Part shown: positions 56,877 through 64,000 of the stretch, in pieces
Position numbering within the stretch: position 1 is the first letter of the stretch
Layout of the letters: the number at the start of each line of letters is the position of its first letter
Source of the DNA: Methylophaga nitratireducenticrescens
GTDB lineage: Bacteria > Pseudomonadota > Gammaproteobacteria > Nitrosococcales > Methylophagaceae
Reading direction: 5' to 3'
Assembly (NCBI RefSeq): GCF_000260985.4
Contig: NC_017857.3
Location: forward strand, 2,784,924-2,848,923
DNA length: 64,000 nt
Notes under the pieces: generated by a model
What the model was told of the DNA's origin: nothing
Database searches by the model: none
The model's input: the letters and a program-made list of their open reading frames with translations, nothing else
Program-made: the position numbers and the translations under genes

Positions 56877-57513
56877 CGATAGCAAGCTCAGTTTTAAAAC
56901 CCACATCTGTCTAAACACCACAAGTTTACGGCAACGTAATAATTGGGGTAGGCCAACGGGTTAACCGCTCTTGCGCATTGTCGCACTGGCTTAAACTGGG
57001 GTAGTGGGTGAAAGTACCTTGCCCGACCAGCAAAGCCATCAACTGTTGTACCAAATATTCATTTGACCATGACACTTCATTTATCACCTTGTTGGTTATT
57101 CATGCCATGTATTTTATGTTGTTGAGTGCAGACGCAGTGGTGAGTTAGATGCAAAAAATGGCCAACAAGCTAACCAGGCAAAAGTCTTGTTATGCGGTAG
57201 CGCTGGCTAAGCATCTGAATTACATAGTCCAATGCGGAGCTGTTTGGCTGCTTTCAGTCAGTGCAACAAAATCGAGACGCTAAACGTCGTTTGCATTCCG
57301 GATTGGGAGTGCCAAACGGTTTTTACTGTGGTAGTGAAGTTGTTTTTAGCGTAAAAAGTGCAAATTCTTGCTTTATACCAGTAGCTATGCTTTACAGGCT
57401 TTGGATTTTTGGCGTTTCGATCCAAACACCAAATGAATAGTGGTTTTGGCATATGGGGGTAAACGGTAGGGGAAGTGTATGGAGGAAAGTCGTTAGCTTA
57501 TATGGCCGTACTT
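56877..57513. other. Gene-poor boundary region left of the accessory island
   Basis: No convincing gene. On the minus strand a 53-codon frame with GTG start (56926-57087) ends in PIITLP; it has no recognised relative and may be the remnant of a larger gene. A second 64-codon frame (57258-57452, minus) is overlapped by AT-rich sequence and looks accidental. The region may be the left edge of the integrated island. Confidence 0.4.
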
Positions 57514-59904
57514 TCAGGAGAGGTTGGCTTCGAGCTGCAATGTGGTCAGGTTGTCATTATCGTTACCAACATATTGGAGGGTGTAGCCCATCGCCTTGTA
57601 GCTTTTTTCTCGTTTCTTAAACATGCGTTGCAGCATAGGAAGTGCGCAGTCCACATAGTCGTGAATTGTCACTTGTGTCTTCCCTTCCGCTTCTCGGTGG
57701 ATCCGACCTGCGTATTGAGCCAAAGTACCTTTCCAGGCGATTGGCATAGCTAAAAACAATGTGTCCAGCCTTGGAAGATCAAATCCCTCTCCCACATACT
57801 TACCTGTTGCGACCACTATTTGAGCGGATTGCAGGTGCTTGTCGGCATATTTACGTTCAGCTGCTTTCATTGCACCTTTCAAAACGATTGAGTTAATACC
57901 CATGTCGCCAAGTTGTGTGTGGATGTTTTCGGCGTGATCTCTCCTTTCCGTTAGAATTAACGGGTGTCCGCCATTGTGAACACACTGGATGGCGTCTGAG
58001 ATAATCTTTGACGTGCGGCATTCATTATCGACAAGCCAACGATAGGCATCAGTCACTTTTGGACGTTCATCTGTTTTAACTAACTCGTGAGGCGGTGCAT
58101 CGTAGAACTGATTGATGATGACTGTCTGAGTAAACTGTTCGTCAGTGCTGCTTTTCACTTTGTAGCGAATTGGCCCGGCTGCCATAAAAATGATTTTTTG
58201 ATGCCCATCTTGCCTTTCGGGTGTCGCTGTTAGACCCAATACATATTTTGCTCTTACTTCGTTGAGCACCATTTCAAACCTTGGAGCGGATAGGTGATGG
58301 CATTCATCGACGATGATATGACCGTAGTCTTGTATTAAGTGTGAAATTGAGTTGTCCTTTTTATTGACCAAGCTTTGGTAAGTAGCAATATCGATAACGC
58401 CACTCGGTTTTCTTTTACCACCACCTACACTGCCAATGTTCACATCTGGCAAGAATGTGCGTAATCGCTCGTGCCATTGCTCAAGCAGTTGGCGGCTATG
58501 AACAAGGATCAGCGTGTTTACTTTTCGTTTTGCGATCATGCCGATGGCAGTAACTGTTTTTCCAAATGCCGTTGGTGCATGCAATATGCCGAAGTCATGC
58601 TTACTCATAGCTGCTACCGCTTCACGCTGGTTTTTTCGCAACGTGAAGGTAGGAGCAAGTTTGATTAATGGTTTGCCTGCTTCGCGCTTATCGTCAAATT
58701 GCACAGAGATATTGTGCTCTTGTAACAAAGCAATCGCTTCATCGAGACAGCCTCGCGATAGTGCTAAATAACCGTTTTCAATGCGTGCACAAGAAATAAA
58801 TCTTGGAATGCCATGAGTGGAAAAGCGTAACGCTTGCGTTTTAAAAAACACAGGATTCGAAAAGCTGGCCAATCGCTTTAGTCCTGCCAGCAGCGGCCCA
58901 GGTAACTCACTCATCAAAAAATAGATGTGGTTCGCCAGGGTGATGGTAATGCTTTTCGGCAGGCGCTCTAACTTAATTGGGGGGCTTTTTGCAGTGATTT
59001 CCCATGGAGGACGGTTGTCTGCGAGCCCCTGTTCTGACAATAAATGAGTATTTGGTGAAATTGCCGCGATGAGCTCTTCAACACTTGGTTGAGTAAGCGT
59101 TTTAAGCTGTGAGAGATACAGCCATTGATCGTCAATGGCATTTAACTCGCTATCAACAAAACAACTACGGCCTGAAAGCCGAGCCTCTTTTTGAAGTGGT
59201 AAAGCTATGAGGTTGCCAAATCCGCCCTCAGAAAGAAAGTCTTGGTTCGGAAATAACCTGTCATAAGAGTCAAACGAAAGATTTGGAAATATCTCCATCG
59301 CTTTATCAAGTAGCACAACCCCGAGTACCCGTGCTTGGTTGGCAGGGATATTCGTTTCAAAGAATATCCATAAGTGCGCTCCGTTACCTGAGCGCGAGAT
59401 TTCTATGGCATGAGGAATGCCGAATTCTTGGCATGCTCTGGACATCGCTTTGACTTCTTCTTGCCAACAACCTTTGTCAAAATCGGCAGCCAACAAATAA
59501 CAAGTATTGTCTTTCAATAACGGATAAAGCCCTACGACTTGATGACCGGCAAGATGGCGATAAATAATCTGTTCGCTTAATTCACTGAATTGCCGATGCG
59601 TACACTCCTGAAACTTTATTCGGGGCTTGTTGCATACTCCAGCGATCCACTCGTTGTCACAGGCAACGGAATAGCCACTGCGTCCCTGTTGGTTCTGCCA
59701 ACGGTTGGCAAAGATATCCTCTCGTCCGCGGAATCGTTGTCTGAAGATGGCAATTTTTTGTTCTGGGGTAAATGTCTGTATCGGACGATCGCTTTGAGCG
59801 TTAAGCAAAGAGTTTCTTAATGCGAGAAGCTGTTGCTTTTCGTTTTCAAGCTCAGCTAGCCTGTTATCAATAGCAGATACATCTTGGTAGCGAGCGCCAT
59901 TCAT
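57514..59904 (-). CDS. Fused AEP primase and superfamily 2 helicase (TOTE-type)
   Basis: A 796-residue protein. After a coiled coil (residues about 8-35) comes an archaeo-eukaryotic primase-type domain with the AADFDKG metal motif (DFD at 141-143) and RSGNGAHLWIFFE (histidine 177), as in domains annotated in TOTE conflict systems. The second half is a superfamily 2 helicase with Walker A PTAFGKT (near 445), DECH (near 529) and motifs V-VI (GEGFDLPRLDTLFLAMP, QYAGRIHREAEGK). These primase-helicases are thought to act against foreign DNA or to move with mobile elements; function here is inference. A broken higA-like gene lies 25 bases upstream on the same strand. Confidence 0.8.
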   Translation of the reverse strand: MNGARYQDVSAIDNRLAELENEKQQLLALRNSLLNAQSDRPIQTFTPEQKIAIFRQRFRGREDIFANRWQNQQGRSGYSVACDNEWIAGVCNKPRIKFQECTHRQFSELSEQIIYRHLAGHQVVGLYPLLKDNTCYLLAADFDKGCWQEEVKAMSRACQEFGIPHAIEISRSGNGAHLWIFFETNIPANQARVLGVVLLDKAMEIFPNLSFDSYDRLFPNQDFLSEGGFGNLIALPLQKEARLSGRSCFVDSELNAIDDQWLYLSQLKTLTQPSVEELIAAISPNTHLLSEQGLADNRPPWEITAKSPPIKLERLPKSITITLANHIYFLMSELPGPLLAGLKRLASFSNPVFFKTQALRFSTHGIPRFISCARIENGYLALSRGCLDEAIALLQEHNISVQFDDKREAGKPLIKLAPTFTLRKNQREAVAAMSKHDFGILHAPTAFGKTVTAIGMIAKRKVNTLILVHSRQLLEQWHERLRTFLPDVNIGSVGGGKRKPSGVIDIATYQSLVNKKDNSISHLIQDYGHIIVDECHHLSAPRFEMVLNEVRAKYVLGLTATPERQDGHQKIIFMAAGPIRYKVKSSTDEQFTQTVIINQFYDAPPHELVKTDERPKVTDAYRWLVDNECRTSKIISDAIQCVHNGGHPLILTERRDHAENIHTQLGDMGINSIVLKGAMKAAERKYADKHLQSAQIVVATGKYVGEGFDLPRLDTLFLAMPIAWKGTLAQYAGRIHREAEGKTQVTIHDYVDCALPMLQRMFKKREKSYKAMGYTLQYVGNDNDNLTTLQLEANLS

Positions 59905-59929
59905 AACAAGTGGTTCTTAGGGCGAAGAG

Positions 59930-60291
59930 TTATGAAGCATGAACTTGCGGCGGCTTGATCAGAGACTCAGCTGGAATGCCTAATCCTTCATACAGTCTCC
60001 AAATCATTTTGAGCGTGAGTAAACGCTTATGATTAAGGATTTCATAAACACGATTGCTTTTACCAAAAAAAGTTCAAGGTCTTTCACGGTTAAGCCCTTT
60101 CGCTCCATTTCGAATTTTATTGCTTCAACCGGATCTGGTAGATCCAATGGAAAATGTTTTGCCTCGTAGGCTCCAATCAATATAACCAGAATATCCAGCT
60201 TTTCCCTTTCAACGGCATCTGGTTCTGCCATCATCAGGTTTTCAATTCTTTGACAGGTTAAAAATCTATTCGACGTTTTGAATTTGCTCAT
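59930..60291 (-). pseudogene. HigA-type antitoxin remnant (frameshifted)
   Basis: The first 75 or so residues read as a COG5499 HigA-type antitoxin (LDLPDPVEAIKFEMERKGLT). A run of seven A on the plus strand (60065-60071), T7 in the gene, then breaks the frame. With one more T the frame continues with GKSNRVYEILNHKRLLTLKM and ends IPAESLIKPPQVHAS, the normal helix-turn-helix and tail. No HigB toxin was found upstream. The primase-helicase gene follows after 25 bases. A slippage event could restore some product; otherwise it is decayed. Confidence 0.75.
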
Positions 60292-60597
60292 TGAGCAGCG
60301 GACTAGATCCTAACAAACTCAACGAGTTATCGAAAAGAAACCGTTCAAAAATGCCTGTTTGCCCACCAAACTGCCCACCACTTGCTTATGGCTTTTACTA
60401 AATCTTAGTGGAGCTTCTTGGTTATGAGTACGGAAGACAGTGCCGTTTTCACTCTGCTGCTAGAGGTAAAAATAGCAGTTTTGAAAGGCTTTATCGAGTA
60501 AATTTTCAATACCCTTTCATCTCATGGATACAATAGTGGCCATTTGGGCTTTTAATCTATAATTATGGACATTACTGTATCCAATAGGTTATTGCGG
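60292..60597. other. Divergent region between higA remnant and hipB
   Basis: No gene. It holds the hipBA-like promoter and operator at the right end (60525-60583). On the left a repeated TTGCCCACCA-like motif (GCCCACCAAACTGCCCACCA) is visible near 60363. Confidence 0.5.
60525..60583 (+). promoter_or_regulatory. hipBA-type operator/promoter
   Basis: TGGATACAATAGTGGCCA (60525-60542) and TGGACATTACTGTATCCA (60566-60583) form an inverted repeat with 15 of 18 positions paired, flanking a TATAAT-like element at 60558-60563. The half-site GGATAC/GTATCC resembles the HipB site TATCC-N8-GGATA. It would allow autorepression of the adjacent hip genes. Confidence 0.5.
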
Positions 60598-60889
60598 ATG
60601 AATTTTACCTTACTTGATGATACCGATGTGAGCCAAGCTTATGCTGCCTATTTGCGTGAGTTACGCCAACGCGCAAAAACTGTCACGAGCGGCATTGGCA
60701 GTGCGAAGCTGCATACCTGCGGCCACCATTAAGAAGTTTGAGCTGACTGGGCAAATTTCATTTCGCCAATTGCTGTTGCTTTGGCAGACTCTCGACTCAT
60801 TGGATAGGCTTTATCAGCTCACACAACCTAACAAAGTGTGCGTCACTATGCCTACTAGCATTAATGAGATGCTAAAAGATGAGTTTTAA
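60598..60889 (+). pseudogene. HipB-type antitoxin (frameshifted)
   Basis: A small HTH antitoxin gene for the following hipA. The ATG at 60598 starts MNFTLLDDTDVSQAYAAYLR; the frame then breaks at a run of five A (60675-60679). With one A fewer it continues as KLSRAALAVRSCIPAATIKK and FRQLLLLWQTLDSLDRLYQL, which is the second part of the HTH and the tail. Its stop overlaps the hipA ATG (ATGAGTTTTAA). A single-base insertion is the simplest reading. Confidence 0.75.
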
Positions 60890-62218
60890 ACCTATTCAAA
60901 AACTCACCGTAACCCGCACGTTAAGCTCAGGTGAGCAGGTAACTGTAGGGGGCTTGGCTCAGAATCGGCAAGGCGTTTTTTTCAGTATGCCAACAGCTAT
61001 TTGCAGCAGTTTGGCAATGTATCGCCTTTTACTTTGCAAGCCAATACGCAAAAGTACAAGCCGCACCTAAACAACCGCACCAGGGTGTACATGGTGTATT
61101 TGGAGATTGTTTGCCCGATGGCTGGGGGATGCTGTTACAAGATCGTATTTTCCGGCAAAAAGGCATTCTGCCTAATCAATTAACGACGACGGATCGACTG
61201 GCCTTTGTCGGTGATAAAAGCATGGGAGCGCTGTCTTTTTCTCCGGTGTCTGAGTTTTCGGCCGCGACGCACGCTGACATTGATTTAGCAATCTTGGGCT
61301 TAGCAGCGCAAACGCTGTTCGATGCTTCAATGTCAGATTATATAGACGACAACCACGATGAGTTAGATAGGCATACTCAACAGGTGTTGGCGGCATTAGT
61401 CGCCGGTGGTAGTTCGGGTGGGGCAAGGCCCAAGGCGCAGATTTATATGCCTACTGGGGAAACTCAGCATTGTCGAACCTTTGCTCAGCCTGGAGATGAG
61501 GCTTGGCTGATTAAGTTTACTTCTAAAAATCTAGCGCTCGGGCATGCAGAAGGTTTGTGTGAGGCCGTCTATTTGCAAATGGCTGGGCAAGCCAAGTGCC
61601 AACCGCCGATCTGGCAACTTATTGAAGCGCCTCATACAATCGGCGCGTGTGCTTGGTTGGCGCTCAAGCGTTTTGATTATGTCGCTGAACATACCGATTT
61701 AGTCAGTCAGCGCAGTTCAGGTCGGTTGCATATGCACAGTGCCTGCGGGCTTTTGGATGCAGACTTTCGAACGCCAAGTTTAGACTATATTGACTTGATC
61801 AAAACCAGCCGACAGCCGTGTAAATCTCCAGCTGCTGGGCAATTGCAATTTCGCCGTGCCATTTTTAACCTGCTGTCGTCTAACCAAGACGATCACAGTA
61901 AAAACTGGGCGTTTTTGCAAGCGGACGATGGTCAATGTCAGCCCTCGCCTTTTTACGATGTCACCTATAGCCCACATCCATTTAACGAACATGCCACTGC
62001 CTTTGGCGGTTATGGTAAAGCTCCGCCAATTAAGGTGATACAAAAACTTGCTGCAAGTGCAGGTTATGGGAGTTGACATGATGCAAGGCAAATCATTGAA
62101 GAAGTCGCAGAAGCACTCAGCCAATTTACTTATCTCGCACTGCAACAAGGGATCAGTAATTGCTAAGATACTGGAACAGCGCAAGCAGGAAAATGCAGCG
62201 CTTTTTCTACAACAATAA
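60879..62218 (+). pseudogene. HipA-type toxin kinase (several lesions)
   Basis: HipA kinases phosphorylate glutamyl-tRNA synthetase and cause dormancy. The full gene can be followed in three frames: the N-terminal part MSFKPIQKLTVTRT breaks at T7 (60976-60982); a middle piece QYANSYLQQFGNVSPFTLQA breaks at A4 (61050-61053); the main part VHGVFGDCLPDGWGMLLQDR continues with the kinase residues SNQDDHSKNWAFL and FYDVTYSPHPF. A TGA at 62074-62076 then stops where family members have Trp-His-Asp (SWHDARQ). A further shift near 62150 separates the last SVIAKILEQRKQENAALF. Four independent lesions argue for a dead gene. Confidence 0.85.
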
Positions 62219-62230
62219 GAAGGGACGACA

Positions 62231-63235
62231 ATGAAGCTCGGCCGAAACGATCCTTGCCATTGTGGCAGCGGTAAAAAATTTAAACGTTGTTGTATGAGCA
62301 GCGTCTCCAAGCAACATGCCCAAGTCTTTGATGATGTTGAAGCCACGCTGGCAATGAACCCAAATTTGAGCCTTGATGAACTCAACGCAGCCTTACAGCA
62401 CAAAGTTCAGGATCGCAATAATCAACCTCATCCCGATTTTTGTGGTGTGACACCAACGCAAATGGCCAATTGGCTTTATGCGCCTTTTGCTGAATTACAG
62501 TGGGTGACAATCAGCACACCATATGAGCTATTGGTCAGCCCTGTGATGCGTTATCTAGCACTCATCCTTGATGAGGCCATGGCGCAAGAAGGCTCCTTCA
62601 AAGCCACGAGTAAAGGCAACTTACCGGCTAAGTTGGTCAAACAGGCCAGTGAGTTATTGCCTGAGTTTGCCGTTGCTCAATTCGAAAGTAACATAAGTAT
62701 CAGTGAGTTTGCGGGCAGTAACGAAGACAAATTTAATGCCTTGCACTACACCAGAGTGCTAGCCGAAATTAGTGGCATTATTTATCGACGTAGCGGCCGC
62801 TACCATGTGAAAAAATCAGCACAAAAACAGTATCAGGCGTTAGGTATACAGGCATTTTTCAAGCCTATGTTGGAGGCCGCAATCAGCAAATATAACTGGG
62901 GCTATTTGGACGGTTTTGAATACGATATCGACTTGCGACCCTTTTGGCTGTTTATGCTGTGGCGCATTCAGAGCCACAACCGTGTGGAACAGCTCGTTGA
63001 AGAGGTGATGACGGCTTTCCCCGATTTACTTCAGTCCTTCCCAACGGATGATTACTTCACGCCGGAAAGTAACTTAAGCATGTTAATTGAATCACGGTTT
63101 ATTGAACGTTTTTTACAGTTTTGGGGATTTGTGACCATTGACGCAAGACGTTATTTAAACGCTGACCCCATCGCCAGAGTGATTCAGGTACAGCCTTTGT
63201 TAAAACAAACTTTTCAATTCACCATTAACGCATAA
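62231..63235 (+). CDS. SEC-C domain protein, 334 aa
   Basis: The protein starts with a SEC-C zinc motif, MKLGRNDPCHCGSGKKFKRC followed by one more cysteine (C9, C11, C20, C21). The following about 310 residues have no recognised fold; they are mostly helical, with LSPVMRYLALILDEAM-like and FWLFMLWRIQSHNRVEQL segments. SEC-C motifs elsewhere bind zinc and ribosomes, or join nuclease and other domains in conflict systems. GAAGGG precedes the ATG. The next gene starts 10 bases later in the same direction, so the two likely form a pair. Confidence 0.7.
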   Translation: MKLGRNDPCHCGSGKKFKRCCMSSVSKQHAQVFDDVEATLAMNPNLSLDELNAALQHKVQDRNNQPHPDFCGVTPTQMANWLYAPFAELQWVTISTPYELLVSPVMRYLALILDEAMAQEGSFKATSKGNLPAKLVKQASELLPEFAVAQFESNISISEFAGSNEDKFNALHYTRVLAEISGIIYRRSGRYHVKKSAQKQYQALGIQAFFKPMLEAAISKYNWGYLDGFEYDIDLRPFWLFMLWRIQSHNRVEQLVEEVMTAFPDLLQSFPTDDYFTPESNLSMLIESRFIERFLQFWGFVTIDARRYLNADPIARVIQVQPLLKQTFQFTINA

Positions 63236-63245
63236 AAAGGTCATC

Positions 63246-64000
63246 GTGAGCGAATATCAATACTATAAATTCGAGCGTTTGGATGGGTATTTAGATGCTA
63301 AAGCGCGCCAAGCACTCAGAACCATTTCAAGCCGTGCTGAGATCAGCGCTACGTCCTTTCAGGTATATTACACCTACAGTGACCTAAAGGCAGAGCCTTT
63401 TGAGCTGATGTTAAAATACTTCGATATCGGTTTTTACTATGCCGATTGGGGCTCAATCGATGCTTACATCAAGCTACCAGTGGGAACTCTTCCTGATGCG
63501 TTAGTTGGTTTTTCAAGTGATGGGCTTCATGTACACGAAAACGATGAGTGGCAGTTGCTGATTTTTTCCCTTGAGGAGTATTACGAATATTTTGACGATG
63601 AACATGCTGACGACTTTTTCCAGCATTTAGCCAGTTTACGCAGCGAGTTAATCCAAGGGAGTTGGCGTCTTGTGTACTTTATGTGGCTCAAAGCGTTTGA
63701 TTTTAATGACGAAGTTGATCGAGTGCCGTTGATTCAATTCGAGTTTGAGCACCTTAGTGAAGAGTTGCAGGCCTTTGCAGCGCTGTATGATATTCCTTTA
63801 GCATTGGTTAAGGCACTCGCCATGGTGCTGAACGAACAACCAAGTCACCAAGCCAAACAAGCCCAGTTTCAGTTTGATGCGTGGCTCCATAATCTCTCGG
63901 AAGCAGAGAAAGACATGCTATTACGCACGCTGTTTGAACAAGGCCAGCTAACCCGTCACCAAGCCTTAGCGATGACTCGAAAAGATTCTGCCAACAAAGA
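63246..64000 (+). CDS. Unrecognised protein, 3' end outside window
   Basis: A GTG start with AAGG 5 bases upstream begins a frame that remains open through 251 codons to the window edge. The visible part (SEYQYYKFERLDGYLDAKAR, FFQHLASLRSELIQGSWRLV) has no family I recognise. It is acidic and rich in aromatic residues, with SSRAEISATSFQVYYTYSDL and FDIGFYYADWGSIDAYIKLP as notable segments. It follows the SEC-C gene by 10 bases and probably works with it. What the rest of the protein holds cannot be seen. Confidence 0.7.
   Translation, partial: MSEYQYYKFERLDGYLDAKARQALRTISSRAEISATSFQVYYTYSDLKAEPFELMLKYFDIGFYYADWGSIDAYIKLPVGTLPDALVGFSSDGLHVHENDEWQLLIFSLEEYYEYFDDEHADDFFQHLASLRSELIQGSWRLVYFMWLKAFDFNDEVDRVPLIQFEFEHLSEELQAFAALYDIPLALVKALAMVLNEQPSHQAKQAQFQFDAWLHNLSEAEKDMLLRTLFEQGQLTRHQALAMTRKDSANK

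Noticed and set aside
57258-57452. 64-codon minus-strand frame left of the primase-helicase
   Set aside because: No ribosome-binding site, odd composition, no family.
1-64000. CRISPR arrays, tRNA and rRNA genes
   Set aside because: No spaced direct repeats of CRISPR type and no cloverleaf-like or rRNA-like sequence was noticed.

Overview
The window reads as a chromosomal segment of a gammaproteobacterium. The gmk-rpoZ-spoT-recG order, the ubiC-ubiA pair, the bioB-F-H-C-D operon, SlyX, TmcA and the cobalamin-dependent MetH all point there. Moderate GC, an ergothioneine gene pair and a PEP-CTERM protein fit a Methylophaga-like marine methylotroph, but that genus call is inference. No rRNA, tRNA, CRISPR array or complete insertion sequence was seen.

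Layout. 1-9.6 kb: housekeeping genes (partial sppA, an HDOD protein, adk, a PfkB kinase, a Rieske protein on +; slyX-tmcA and metH on -). 9.8-11.9 kb: a slipin/NfeD membrane-protease pair. 12-17.3 kb: a stress-like cluster with a CYP152-type P450 broken by one stop, two ferritin-like four-helix proteins, a Cys-rich copper-binding-type protein, a CBS protein and a YghA-like dehydrogenase. 17.3-31.9 kb: a chemoreceptor, small secreted proteins, leuA with a divergent Lrp-type regulator, a PPK2 kinase, egtB-egtD (egtB carries a nonsense codon), a ZIP-like carrier, a Vgb-type propeller, ExoD, an ACR3-like carrier and a MscS channel. 32.5-44.2 kb: phoH, PilZ and GST genes, the biotin operon on -, comF, a diguanylate cyclase and an operon of DUF1538 membrane protein, PII-like protein and CBS protein. 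44.2-52.1 kb: a long minus-strand operon gmk-rpoZ-spoT-ridA-recG-ubiC-ubiA-nuclease. 52.3-56.1 kb: a ferric-iron ABC transporter. From about 57 kb to the right edge lies an accessory island: a fused primase-helicase of the TOTE type, remains of a HigA antitoxin and of a hipBA locus, a SEC-C protein and a large unrecognised gene running off the edge.

Two themes cut across the annotation. First, a dispersed palindromic repeat (arms near AGGGCTTGTTGATCTTTCAT, core GCCACCACTGC) occurs four times at gene ends or leaders (9.6, 30.6, 32.0 and 56.1 kb); the copy at 32.0 kb is a 285-bp nested version. Second, several otherwise well-preserved genes carry a single in-frame stop that one C-to-T (or G-to-A) change explains: the P450, the Cys-rich copper protein, EgtB and HipA. 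The hig/hip genes also carry one-base shifts at homopolymers. This could be recent gene decay or, in part, sequence error; raw reads would decide.
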